Shown here: positions 39,927-48,366 of the stretch, in pieces
Position numbering within the stretch: position 1 is the stretch's first letter
Layout of the letters: each line of letters begins with the position of its first letter
Assembly (NCBI GenBank): GCA_039026295.1
Contig: JBCCMP010000001.1
Coordinates: 1-64,000, forward strand
Source: Thermohalobaculum sp039026295
GTDB lineage: Bacteria > Pseudomonadota > Alphaproteobacteria > Rhodobacterales > Rhodobacteraceae
Length of the DNA: 64,000 nt
Reading direction: 5' to 3'
Program-made: the position numbers and the translations under genes
The notes under the pieces: generated by a model
What the model was told of the DNA's origin: nothing
What the model saw: the letters and a program-made list of their open reading frames with translations, nothing else
Databases searched by the model: none

Positions 39927-42017
39927 ATGCCACGTCTTCTGATCATCCTTTTCGCAGCTCTGCTGCTGACGCTTCACCCGCAGCAGGGCGCGGCCCAGGG
40001 CCCGCCTGGTCCACGTATCGAGCGGATCGAGTTTCGCGACACCACGGTCAGCGAAGCGGTGCGCCTGGTCGCGGAACTGTCAGGCGCGAATGTCTTTGCC
40101 ACCGGCGAGGCCGGCGACCGGCGTCTGACCATGATCGTCAACAACACGACTGTCCGGGGGGCGATCTCTTCGATTGCGCGGGTCACCGGACTGTCGTTCA
40201 CCTATGACGAGGAAACCCGGGCCTACCTGCTGCTGACGCCCGAACAGTTCGCCAACGAGGTGGTCGTGATCCGCGACGGTGACACGCGGATCTTCACATT
40301 GCGCCACCAGAACGTGGTGACGGCGGCCAAAATCATCGAGAACCTGTTCGGAGACCGCGTTTCCCTGAACCTCGACACAGAAGACCCCGATGCGCTCGTC
40401 ATACCGGACTCGGCCATTCAGGCCAGCCGCACGGTCGGCGGCGGCAGCTCTGGCAGCAACAACAACAACAATGATGAAAGCGGCAGTTCGAACAGCAACG
40501 ATGACGGCGAGGACCTGGACCTTAACGAGCTGACACCGACCCAGATCCTGCGTCTTTTGGAGATCAACCGCCCGGGCCAGGCGGCGGTCAGTGACGCGGC
40601 CGAATTCCTGGGGCTGGAGCCCACGATCTTCATTACCGTCAATCGCGACCACAATCTTCTGTTTGTCAGGACCGCCGACGAAAGCGCGCTGAAGGCCGTC
40701 CAGAAGATCATCGCGGCCACGGACCGGCCGACCAAGCAGGTCCTGCTGGAGATGAAGATCCTCTCGCTGAACCTGGATGACGAATTCAGGTCGATCTTCA
40801 ACTTCGGGCTTTCGGGCGATGCGGACGGGTTCCTCTCGCCGCGCGGGACGGGAACCGTCGGAACCACCGGTGCCGAACTGGGCAACTTCCCGCTGCAGGG
40901 CGGCACCCTTTTCTTCCAGTTCATCAACAGAAACCTGCTGTCACAGATCGAACTGCTGGAAAGCGAAGGCCGGGTCAGAACGATCGCCACGCCCCTGCTG
41001 GTTGCCTCGAACAATTCCCCGGCTGAGCTTTTCGTCGGCGACGAGGTCGTATTGGTCCGCGGCTTCGAGTCCGACACGGTGGCCAATGAAAACTCGACAG
41101 TGACCACCCAGACCACCCAGACCGAAATCCGGGAGGTGGGCCAGACGCTGGAGATCCTGCCCCGCATAAACGGTGACGGAACGATCACACTGGTCGTGCG
41201 CCAGGAAAGCTCGACCGTGATCCCGGGCGGCTCGTCGGTGTCGACGTTCACGACCGGCGGCGACCCGATCACCATTGATATCGACACGGTCAACACGGCC
41301 CGTGTCGCAGGAACCGTAACGGCGCTGAACGGAACAACCATCGCATTTGGCGGACTGATCAGCGAAACCAATGCCGTCACCGAGGATCAGGTTCCGATCC
41401 TGGGCGATATCCCGGTTCTGGGAACCGCATTCAGCGGCGACGTGGAGGAGGATGCCCGCAACGAGCTGGTCATCATGATCACTCCCCACGTCTATTCGAA
41501 TGCGCAGACCGGAGAACAGGTCGCACGCCGCCGGCTGGCGGAACTGTCGCGCAACCCCGAAATAGATCGTGGCGGGTTCGAGGGTTCGGACAAAGGATCG
41601 CCTGCCACCACCAGTCGCGACGACAAACAGAGCTATGTCGCCCTGACCAGGTTCGCAGCCGCCATGGCGCACGGCGTGCTGCCGCCGCAGAACGGCACCT
41701 ACCGCGGCATCGTTCCCACCGAATTGCGCGGAGGCGCGCCTTTGACATTCGGCCTTACCCGCAGTGTCGTCGCAGAGCCGGTCGCGATATGGCGCAAGGG
41801 CGGCGTTTACGTGACAACGGTGCTGCTGGAAAATACGTCGGACAACGTCGCCGTACTGGATCCGCGCCAGCTACGCGGAAACTGGCTGGCCGCCACGCTG
41901 GAACGCGATGTCCTGGAACCGCGCGGTCAGGTGGGGTCGCGGGATTATCTTTACCTGCTGTCGAACAGACCGTTTGAAGACGTGACAGGCGAGCAGGCTT
42001 TGGGGGGAGCGCTATGA
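39927..42017 (+). CDS. Secretin (PilQ/GspD/MshL class) with unusual C-terminal domain
   Basis: A 696-residue outer-membrane channel. Signal peptide to about residue 23 (LLLTLHPQQGAAQ). STN/N0 domain residues ~30-110 (RIEFRDTTVSEAVRLVAELS), an N1-type domain with a low-complexity Ser/Asn/Asp insert (SSGSNNNNNDESGSSNSNDD), then the secretin core ending VPILGDIPVLGTAFSGD and ELVIMITPHV at about residues 490-520. About 170 further residues follow, including LTFGLTRSVVAEPVAIWRKG and VTTVLLENTSDNVAVLDPRQ then LRGNWLAATLE, which resemble DUF3438/TIGR03749 proteins of integrating conjugative elements. Normal pilotin-binding tails are much shorter, so this looks like a fusion. Confidence 0.88.
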   Translation: MPRLLIILFAALLLTLHPQQGAAQGPPGPRIERIEFRDTTVSEAVRLVAELSGANVFATGEAGDRRLTMIVNNTTVRGAISSIARVTGLSFTYDEETRAYLLLTPEQFANEVVVIRDGDTRIFTLRHQNVVTAAKIIENLFGDRVSLNLDTEDPDALVIPDSAIQASRTVGGGSSGSNNNNNDESGSSNSNDDGEDLDLNELTPTQILRLLEINRPGQAAVSDAAEFLGLEPTIFITVNRDHNLLFVRTADESALKAVQKIIAATDRPTKQVLLEMKILSLNLDDEFRSIFNFGLSGDADGFLSPRGTGTVGTTGAELGNFPLQGGTLFFQFINRNLLSQIELLESEGRVRTIATPLLVASNNSPAELFVGDEVVLVRGFESDTVANENSTVTTQTTQTEIREVGQTLEILPRINGDGTITLVVRQESSTVIPGGSSVSTFTTGGDPITIDIDTVNTARVAGTVTALNGTTIAFGGLISETNAVTEDQVPILGDIPVLGTAFSGDVEEDARNELVIMITPHVYSNAQTGEQVARRRLAELSRNPEIDRGGFEGSDKGSPATTSRDDKQSYVALTRFAAAMAHGVLPPQNGTYRGIVPTELRGGAPLTFGLTRSVVAEPVAIWRKGGVYVTTVLLENTSDNVAVLDPRQLRGNWLAATLERDVLEPRGQVGSRDYLYLLSNRPFEDVTGEQALGGAL

Positions 42018-42301
42018 CGGGACCGCAACGCGGCAGATACTTGACGCAGGCGATCATGGCCGGGTTCTGCATCGCGGCCCTGGTGGGCTGCGACGGCGTT
42101 CGCGGCGCATCGAACTATGCCAAACGGGAAGCGTTCAGCGCCAGCTTCGAACAGATTCCGCTGATCGAGACCGGCCTCGCCCAGGATCGCGCACTGCAGA
42201 TGTATGTCTTCACGGACAACGGGTACATTACGGAAAACGGCGTCGGTGTGATACGGTCCGGGTATCCGGTTCGTTTCTCCGCGGCGATCGACCGTCGATA
42301 A
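42014..42301 (+). CDS. Small lipoprotein of the secretin operon (pilotin candidate)
   Basis: A 95-residue protein with a lipoprotein signal: hydrophobic stretch QAIMAGFCIAALVGC, with lipobox ALVGC near residue 26. The mature part is about 70 residues (DGVRGASNYAKREAFSASFE; ENGVGVIRSGYPVRFSAAID). The ATG overlaps the secretin stop (ATGA). Secretins of T4P/T2SS often need a small lipoprotein to reach the outer membrane; this gene's place and size fit, but it does not visibly match PilF/PilW or GspS. Confidence 0.7.
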   Translation: MTGPQRGRYLTQAIMAGFCIAALVGCDGVRGASNYAKREAFSASFEQIPLIETGLAQDRALQMYVFTDNGYITENGVGVIRSGYPVRFSAAIDRR

Positions 42302-42416
42302 AAGATCGTGGCCTGCGTTGACCGCGATCAGAGTTTGCCTAGGTTCCCCGACGGCGTGTGGGCGCGCTGATAAATCTCTACCGGTCGCGACGACGGTAGT
42401 CTGAATGGAAGGTCTG

Positions 42417-43904
42417 ATGGCCGACGTGATGCAAGCAGAGGTGACCGGGAAGGAGCGGTATTCCACCGTGTTCCTTGCGATCATCGTCGCGGTATCGCTG
42501 GGCCTGTTCGGATACTTTGGCCTGATGCTCTACGATCGTCTGGTCGTCGGTGCCTATGGAAATGATCCCGATGCGCTGGCGTTCATGACCGAAGCCGACC
42601 CACGCATGCTGTCGGCCGGCGACCTGACCTCGTTCCGGTATGACGATCAGGCATACACCCAGCCCGCGGCCAACCTGGATTGGCGCAGGGCGGTCCTGTT
42701 TGACGAAGGCGACGGACACCTGGAACGGCCGTTCCAGCCTGCAAAGACCAGCAGCCTGGGCGCGAACAATGACGGACTTGGCCCGCTTTACAACGCGAAG
42801 AGTTGCGAGGGCTGCCATCAGGCGAACGGGCGCACGCTGCCGATCCCCGGCCAGGGATATCTGGTGCGTCTGTCGATTCCGGGCACGGACGCGCATGGCG
42901 GGCCGAAACCGCACCCGTTTTACGGTGGGCAGTTCGGCGATGTCGCGGTCGAAGGCATCGCGCCAGAGGGAAAGGTCGATATCGCATACACCGAGATTGA
43001 CGGCCGATACGGCGATGGTGAGCCCTACACCCTGATCAAGCCAGAGATCAGACTGACAGAACTCGGTTACGGCCCGATGGGCAGCGACACGATGATGTCG
43101 GCCCGGGCACCGCTGTCGCTCTACGGCCTTGGCCTTCTGGAGGCGATCGACGACGAGCAGTTGCTGGCCTGGACCGATCCGGACGACGCGGACGGCGATG
43201 GAATTTCAGGCCGCGTCAACCGTGTCTGGGATTTCGAATTCCAGAAGGTTTCGCTGGGGCGTTTCGGATGGAAGTCCGAGCAGCCTTCACTGATGACGCA
43301 GTCTGCCGATGCGGCGGCAAACGACATGGGCGTGACAACCGCGCTTCTGCCCAACCAGACCTGCACAGACGCTCAGCCGGGCTGTCAGCAGGCCCTGCAC
43401 GGCGGCAACGAAAAGGGCGAGGAACTTGACTACATCTCGCTGATTCAGACGGCCGGTTACATGCAGTTCCTCGCGGTTCCGGCCCGCGGCCATGTCGACC
43501 ACCCGCAGGTGATGCGCGGTGAGGCGTTGTTCAAAGAGATCGGCTGTGTGTCGTGCCACAAGGCTGAAATCGTGACGGGGCAGACCCATGAGTACGCGCG
43601 GCTGCACGGTCAGCGGATACAACCTTTCACCGACCTTCTGCTGCACGACATGGGCGAGGGGCTGTCGGACAACCGTCCAAGCTTCGAGGCCGACGGCCGC
43701 GAATGGCGGACACCGCCACTCTGGGGCATCGGACTTTTGAAAACCGTCAACGGGCACACCCGCCTTCTGCATGACGGACGCGCACGGAACTTCGCGGAGG
43801 CGATCCTGTGGCACGGCGGCGAAGCCGAGGCGGCGAAAGAAGCGTTCCGCCTGTCCCCGGCAGAGGATCGCGAGGCGATCATCAAATTCCTGAAATCGCT
43901 TTGA
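42417..43904 (+). CDS. Membrane-anchored di-heme oxidoreductase (DUF1111/DHOR)
   Basis: A 495-residue protein with one N-terminal transmembrane helix (VFLAIIVAVSLGLFGYFGLM) and a periplasmic body carrying two c-type heme sites, CEGCH (KSCEGCHQANGRTLPIPGQG) and CVSCH (EIGCVSCHKAEIVTG). Other family stretches are GLGPLYNAKSCEGCH and WRTPPLWGIGLLKTVNGHTR. The fold is that of di-heme peroxidase-like DHOR/YhjA relatives; the reaction is unknown, sometimes linked to peroxide or thiol chemistry. ATG 42417 has GAAGG at good distance; ATG 42405 is also possible. It lies 115 bases after the lipoprotein gene and may be a separate unit. Confidence 0.85.
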   Translation: MADVMQAEVTGKERYSTVFLAIIVAVSLGLFGYFGLMLYDRLVVGAYGNDPDALAFMTEADPRMLSAGDLTSFRYDDQAYTQPAANLDWRRAVLFDEGDGHLERPFQPAKTSSLGANNDGLGPLYNAKSCEGCHQANGRTLPIPGQGYLVRLSIPGTDAHGGPKPHPFYGGQFGDVAVEGIAPEGKVDIAYTEIDGRYGDGEPYTLIKPEIRLTELGYGPMGSDTMMSARAPLSLYGLGLLEAIDDEQLLAWTDPDDADGDGISGRVNRVWDFEFQKVSLGRFGWKSEQPSLMTQSADAAANDMGVTTALLPNQTCTDAQPGCQQALHGGNEKGEELDYISLIQTAGYMQFLAVPARGHVDHPQVMRGEALFKEIGCVSCHKAEIVTGQTHEYARLHGQRIQPFTDLLLHDMGEGLSDNRPSFEADGREWRTPPLWGIGLLKTVNGHTRLLHDGRARNFAEAILWHGGEAEAAKEAFRLSPAEDREAIIKFLKSL

Positions 43905-43927
43905 ACTTTTTCAACAGGCAGGATGCG

Positions 43928-45061
43928 ATGAAGCGCGCAGGCAATGCGTTGCGGGCTGCCGAGCGCGGGCTGGAGGCAGGCGCGATCCGGCTTGCCGACC
44001 TGACGGAATCTGCGGTGGCCCGTGCGGGCCCGGTGATCGGAAAGGGCGTGAAGGGTGCATCCGCTCTGCTGGACCGGGATCTGACCGGCAAGACGGAACA
44101 GGTCGAAACCTTTGCCACGCCCGCACCCGAAGCCTTTGCGCTGCCACCGCTGGAGACACCGGTTCCCGGGCTGCAACCGGCGATTACGGCGATCTCCGGC
44201 TGTCTGATTGGGCAGGACAGGCTGATCCGTCTGGCTCTCGCCTGTTACGTTGCCGGGGGCCATCTTCTGCTGGAAGGCCCGCCGGGGCTGGGCAAGACGA
44301 CGCTGGCACGTGCCCTCGCCGCCATAACGGGCCGTGATTTTCGCCGCATCCAGTTCACGGCCGATCTGATGCCCGGTGATGTGACCGGCGTGCCCGTGTT
44401 CGAGCCGGACCGGAACGGCTTTCGTTTTCACGAGGGGCCGATCTTTTCCCGGATCGTTCTGGCAGACGAAATCAATCGTGCATCGCCCCGCGCACAGAGC
44501 GCCCTTCTTGAGGCGATGGAGGAAGGCCAGGTGTCCGTCGACGGCGAAAGCCGCGCGCTGCCCGACGGTTTTTTTGTCGTCGCGACACAGAACCCTGTCG
44601 GACAGATCGGAGCGTTTCCCCTGCCGGAAAGCCAGCTTGACCGGTTCCTGATGCGCCTCGAATTCTCGCATCCCGGCCGGCTGCACGAACTGGACGTTCT
44701 CCGCCACGGTGACATGCGCGCCGATGCATCCGAACTGGAGGCCGTCGGGGCAGACCTTGACCGGGGCTCAGGCCCGATCGATGCGGTGGGCGTCTCGGAC
44801 CGGATGCTGGCGTATGTGCAGGATCTGGTGGAAAGGTCCCGGGATCCGGGCCGCTTTGCCATGGGCCTTTCCGTGCGCGCAGGCCTTGGGCTGATGCGGG
44901 CGGCACGGTCATGGACCTGGATGCACGGGCGCGACCATGTCGAACCGGAAGACATCCAGAATGTCTTCGCCGCGGTGGCCGGACACCGCATTGTTGCGCA
45001 TGCCGGGACAGGATCCGGCAATCCGGCCGATGCGGTTCTCCATGCCACAGCGATCCCCTGA
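43928..45061 (+). CDS. MoxR-family AAA+ ATPase
   Basis: A 377-residue ATPase. Residues ~105-235 hold the AAA+ core: Walker A EGPPGLGKTT, the MoxR signature QFTADLMPGDVTGVPVF, Walker B ILVLADEINRASPRAQSALLE in part (VLADEINRASP), sensor 1 VVATQNPVGQ and GAFPLPESQLDRFL. An N-terminal ~80-residue helical extension (ALRAAERGLEAGAIRLADLT) is longer than in most MoxR. MoxR proteins act as chaperones or maturation factors together with DUF58 and transglutaminase partners, which follow here with overlapping starts. ATG 43928 is chosen because upstream frame is within the preceding gene. Confidence 0.9.
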   Translation: MKRAGNALRAAERGLEAGAIRLADLTESAVARAGPVIGKGVKGASALLDRDLTGKTEQVETFATPAPEAFALPPLETPVPGLQPAITAISGCLIGQDRLIRLALACYVAGGHLLLEGPPGLGKTTLARALAAITGRDFRRIQFTADLMPGDVTGVPVFEPDRNGFRFHEGPIFSRIVLADEINRASPRAQSALLEAMEEGQVSVDGESRALPDGFFVVATQNPVGQIGAFPLPESQLDRFLMRLEFSHPGRLHELDVLRHGDMRADASELEAVGADLDRGSGPIDAVGVSDRMLAYVQDLVERSRDPGRFAMGLSVRAGLGLMRAARSWTWMHGRDHVEPEDIQNVFAAVAGHRIVAHAGTGSGNPADAVLHATAIP

Positions 45062-45920
45062 CGGCGTGCCGGCGATCGCCCGACGGTTCACTGCGCGCGG
45101 GCTTCTGCTGATCATTCTCTCGGTCGGGCTGTTTTTGATGGCGGTCCACTTCTCGAACAACGTGCTGTTCCTGATCAGCTTTCTGATGTTCAGCCTCGCA
45201 GTCGTCGCGGTCATCACCCAGTGGCGGGCGCTTTCAGGCGTGGCGGCGCACCTGATCCCGCCGCCGGTCGCTGCGGCCGCATCCCCGGCGCGGGTGCGGT
45301 TTTCGATGGAACGGATGACGTCCGGTCTTCGTGTTGAAACGCCTCTGGGGACAGCGCTTTCCGATGGCGGCGATCTGATGATCGACCTGCGAAACCCTGC
45401 GAGGGGCCATTACGCACTGACCCCGGCAAAGCTGGTGGCGCGCGATCCGTTCGGTCTGTTCCAGGCGGCGCGTGATCTTTCGGTTGCCGAGGCGCCGCCG
45501 GATGCATTGCTGACCGTCTACCCGGCCCCGGACTGGGCGGCGCCGGCACCGGCCGGTGCGGCGGCGAACCCGGCGGCCACCGGCCGTGCCCGAGGCGAGA
45601 TGGCGGGCTTGCGGCCCTATCGCGCGGGGGACAGCCCCGGCGATGTTTCGTGGCACCACAGCGCCCGGCACGACGGGTTGCTGGTCAAGGAGTACGAAGC
45701 GGACCCGCGCCTTGGCGCGCGCCAATACGATTGGGCCTCGGTCGCCGGGCGCGGTACGGAAGCGGCCCTCTCCGCGCTGTCGGCTGCCGTTCTGACCAGC
45801 GCCCGGGACGGTGCGGCCGTCGGGCTCGACCTGCCGGGACAGTCCATCGCGCCGGGGCGTGGCCCCGGGCATCTCGCGACCCTGCTGGGCGCCCTCGCCG
45901 TCTTCAGGCGGGACGGATGA
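45042..45920 (+). CDS. DUF58 domain protein of the MoxR locus
   Basis: A 292-residue protein with two N-terminal membrane helices (ARGLLLIILSVGLFLMAVHF; NVLFLISFLMFSLAVVAVIT) and a DUF58 (VWA-like) body: FGLFQAARDLSVAEAPPDAL, the hallmark RARGEMAGLRPYRAGDSPGD followed by VSWHHSARHDGLLVKEYEAD. ATG 45042 lies inside the end of the moxR gene and the stop overlaps the transglutaminase gene (ATGA). DUF58 proteins are thought to recruit von Willebrand-like or cell-envelope partners for MoxR; the precise job is unknown. Confidence 0.88.
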   Translation: MPQRSPDGVPAIARRFTARGLLLIILSVGLFLMAVHFSNNVLFLISFLMFSLAVVAVITQWRALSGVAAHLIPPPVAAAASPARVRFSMERMTSGLRVETPLGTALSDGGDLMIDLRNPARGHYALTPAKLVARDPFGLFQAARDLSVAEAPPDALLTVYPAPDWAAPAPAGAAANPAATGRARGEMAGLRPYRAGDSPGDVSWHHSARHDGLLVKEYEADPRLGARQYDWASVAGRGTEAALSALSAAVLTSARDGAAVGLDLPGQSIAPGRGPGHLATLLGALAVFRRDG

Positions 45921-47989
45921 AAGCGCCGCTTCTGCCTTTTCTGGCCTATGCCAGCCTTCTGCATCTGGTGCATCTGCCCTGGGCGATGATCGCTGTCCTG
46001 CTGGGGGCCGTGCTGCTGTCGCTGGCCACGCCCCGTCTTCCGGAACATGTCCGTACCCTGTCGCTGTCGGTTTATGCCGTTGCTGCTGTGGGCCTGTTGC
46101 TGCTGGGTTACGAATGGTGGGAAGGCCGGTTCATCGCGACGGTTATCGCCACCGCGGGCTGGCTGAAACTGGGCGAAGTGAACCGCCCGCGCGACGGCCT
46201 GCTGGTCTGGATCGCCGCGCTCTGGACGCTGTGCATGGCCGTGCTCTGGCTGTCGCCGGGCACGGCGTTGCTTGCCGCCGTGCCAGGCCTTGGACTTGCG
46301 CTCTGTGCGCTGGCATCGCTGGACGGCCGCGCCCGGCCGCGCCCCATGCTGACGCAGATCGCACTTGCACTGCCGCTGGCGGCGATCCTCTTCGTCTTCA
46401 CGCCCCGGATTACCGGCAATCTGGGGGTGCTCGGCTTTGCCCTTGGCATTCCGCTGATCATCGAGACCGAGGCGGAGAAAAAGCGCGACCCGATGCGGGA
46501 CGGCCTTACAATGGGCGAGATGGCCGACCGGGCCGCTGACACGGATCTCAGGGTTCTTGTGGCGACGTTTTTCGGCGGATCGGGCAAATTCTACAACGGC
46601 GCGCCGCCGCTGGGTGATCTTTACTGGCGCGGCCCCGTGCTCTGGACCTTCGCCGATGGTCAGTGGAGCGGGCGCGAGGGATGGCAGACCCGCACGGCCC
46701 GCATGCGCGGCAAGATCACCCACCAGACACTGGACGCGGAACTGCGCGAGACGGGTCTGATCTCGGTCTATGACGTCAAGCTTTTCCCGCACCGCGGCCA
46801 TTGGCTTTACGCGATGGACTTCCCGGCCGCCGTGCCGCCGTCAACCTTCATCACCCGCGATTACCAGCTGCAGAACCTCAACCCGGTGCGCGAGATTCTG
46901 AACTATCCGATGATGTCCTATCTGGACTACCGCGCCGGGCCTGATCTGGATGAAGAGACCCGCGCGCTGGCACTGCAGTATCCGGACGGCGCGAACCCGA
47001 AAACGCTGGCCCTGGGCCAGGCACTGCTTGCCGAACATCAGCAACCGATCGAGATCGCCAAGGCCGGGATGGCACACTTCAAGGGTGACTTCGCCTACGG
47101 CATGCATTTCGGCGGTATCGACGGCGCGAACGCGGTGGACCGGTTCCTGTTCGACCGCAGGTCCGGCTATGCCGGGCACTATGCCACGGCCTATGCGCTG
47201 ATGATGCGGGCGGCCGGCATTCCGACCCGCATGGTCGTCGGCTATCGCGGCGGCGTCCATCTTGGCCTGACCAACAAGGTCTACGTGATGGAGAACAATG
47301 CCCACGCCTGGGCCGAGATCTGGCTGGACCGGTACGGATGGGTCCGCATGGATCCCGCCACGGTATTTGCCGGTGACGGCAAGGCCGAAACCGACGGCTG
47401 GGGTCTGGGCGAGGGGCTCGGCCCGTCGCCAGAGGAAGACGTGCGGGAAGAAGAGGAAGAGGGGCCCGCCGCGGGACAGGCCTTCGAGACCGCCGATGCT
47501 GACAGCTTCCGGACCTCGGCCGCCAGCGGACGAGAAGAGGCAAGCTGGTGGTCGCGCTGGGTGACCGATCTGGATGCGCGTGCGCAGGTCGAGATCCTGA
47601 AGGGGCTGTCGCTGGACGGATCGTGGCGCAACCTGCTTGCCCTGGGCGGCGCACTGCTGGCGGCCATCGCCGGTGTGATGCTGGCCGCCAGTGTCCTTTG
47701 GCGGGTGTGGCGGCGGCGGCAGCTTCCGCGGATCGATCAACTGGCCGCATGGGCCACTGGCACGCTGCGCGGCCCGGCGCGGCGTCCCTGCGAGGGGTTC
47801 CGAAGCTATGTTCTGGCCCGCACAGCGGATGTCTCCGAACCGGCCACGGTGAAGCGCAGGCTCGACGGTCTCTGCCGCGAGATGTCCGCTGCGCTCTATG
47901 CGGACGCGTCCTTAGCCAGAGATTGGCCCGACCGATGGCGCGGACTGCTGAAAGATCTGAAGGCTGCGCGCTCTGGCGCATCGCCGTGA
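45917..47989 (+). CDS. TgpA-like transglutaminase-core membrane protein with mutated catalytic Cys
   Basis: A 690-residue protein: five to six N-terminal membrane helices (to about residue 190), a periplasmic transglutaminase core, and a C-terminal helix (NLLALGGALLAAIAGVMLAA) with a cytoplasmic tail. The core reads SGYAGHYATAYALMMRAAGI where TgpA-type proteins have GFCEHYASAF, so the catalytic cysteine is alanine (Ala419, codon GCC at 47171). His463 (NNAHAWAEIW) and Asp479 (RMDPA) of the triad remain. An acidic linker (EEDVREEEEEGPA) precedes the last helix. The protein is probably enzymatically dead as a transglutaminase but may still bind a peptide or envelope partner. Confidence 0.88.
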   Translation: MKAPLLPFLAYASLLHLVHLPWAMIAVLLGAVLLSLATPRLPEHVRTLSLSVYAVAAVGLLLLGYEWWEGRFIATVIATAGWLKLGEVNRPRDGLLVWIAALWTLCMAVLWLSPGTALLAAVPGLGLALCALASLDGRARPRPMLTQIALALPLAAILFVFTPRITGNLGVLGFALGIPLIIETEAEKKRDPMRDGLTMGEMADRAADTDLRVLVATFFGGSGKFYNGAPPLGDLYWRGPVLWTFADGQWSGREGWQTRTARMRGKITHQTLDAELRETGLISVYDVKLFPHRGHWLYAMDFPAAVPPSTFITRDYQLQNLNPVREILNYPMMSYLDYRAGPDLDEETRALALQYPDGANPKTLALGQALLAEHQQPIEIAKAGMAHFKGDFAYGMHFGGIDGANAVDRFLFDRRSGYAGHYATAYALMMRAAGIPTRMVVGYRGGVHLGLTNKVYVMENNAHAWAEIWLDRYGWVRMDPATVFAGDGKAETDGWGLGEGLGPSPEEDVREEEEEGPAAGQAFETADADSFRTSAASGREEASWWSRWVTDLDARAQVEILKGLSLDGSWRNLLALGGALLAAIAGVMLAASVLWRVWRRRQLPRIDQLAAWATGTLRGPARRPCEGFRSYVLARTADVSEPATVKRRLDGLCREMSAALYADASLARDWPDRWRGLLKDLKAARSGASP

Positions 47990-48166
47990 AAACCTTATGC
48001 GCCTTCGTTGCCGCAGGGGCGTGCGGGCGCCAATCGCCGTTCCAGGACTTCGGACATGTGACATCAGCCAATCGATCCAGCGCTTTGAATTGCCGGGAAG
48101 GTGCGTTACATCCCCGCCAAGGCATAGCTAGCAGTCGCCAGCCGATCACAGAACTGGGGGCTGGGT
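47990..48166. other. Short non-coding stretch between TgpA-like and SPFH loci
   Basis: No gene recognised here; the repeat-coding small frame starts at 48167. Likely holds the promoter of the SPFH operon, but no clear boxes were found. Confidence 0.35.
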
Positions 48167-48364
48167 GTGACGCTCTACTCGGACATGACCAAGACCGATG
48201 CAACCGGTGTCTTTCAGAGCACCGGGCGGCAAGGCGCCTGTCGCAGAAACATCTTGAATACGCGCAGTTCTGACGGTCGCAATTCTGACAGGCGCAGTTC
48301 TGTCGGTCGCAGTTCTGATGGACGCAAGTCCGACAGGCGCAGTTCTGAAAGGCATGGAGGGTGA
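48167..48364 (+). CDS. Possible small protein with pentapeptide RSSDG/RSSDR repeats
   Basis: A 65-codon frame starting with GTG behind a G-rich stretch. The first 32 residues (VTLYSDMTKTDATGVFQSTG...) are ordinary; the rest is six in-frame 15-bp repeats giving RSSDG-RNSDR-RSSVG-RSSDG-RKSDR-RSSER, ending HGG. Its stop overlaps a GTG six bases before the SPFH start, so it could be translationally coupled. Because 15 is a multiple of three, the repeats are open in several frames and that alone proves nothing. Existence as a protein is uncertain. Confidence 0.3.
   Translation: MTLYSDMTKTDATGVFQSTGRQGACRRNILNTRSSDGRNSDRRSSVGRSSDGRKSDRRSSERHGG
48263..48352 (+). repeat. 15-bp tandem array (six copies) ahead of the SPFH operon
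   Basis: Copies: CGCAGTTCTGACGGT, CGCAATTCTGACAGG, CGCAGTTCTGTCGGT, CGCAGTTCTGATGGA, CGCAAGTCCGACAGG, CGCAGTTCTGAAAGG. The last ends four bases before the GGAGG ribosome site of the first SPFH gene. Confidence 0.97.
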
Positions 48365-48366
48365 CC

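Noticed and set aside
39927..42017. Integrating conjugative element or T4SS island
   Set aside because: Only the secretin tail recalls such elements; no relaxase, VirD4/VirB4, integrase or attachment repeats are present.
42417..43904. Di-heme protein as part of the pilus operon
   Set aside because: It lies 115 bases after the lipoprotein gene with its own ribosome site, and no heme protein is known in such machines; treated as a separate unit.
48263..48352. CRISPR-like array
   Set aside because: Units are directly adjacent 15-mers without spacers, no cas genes are near, and the copies differ from each other.
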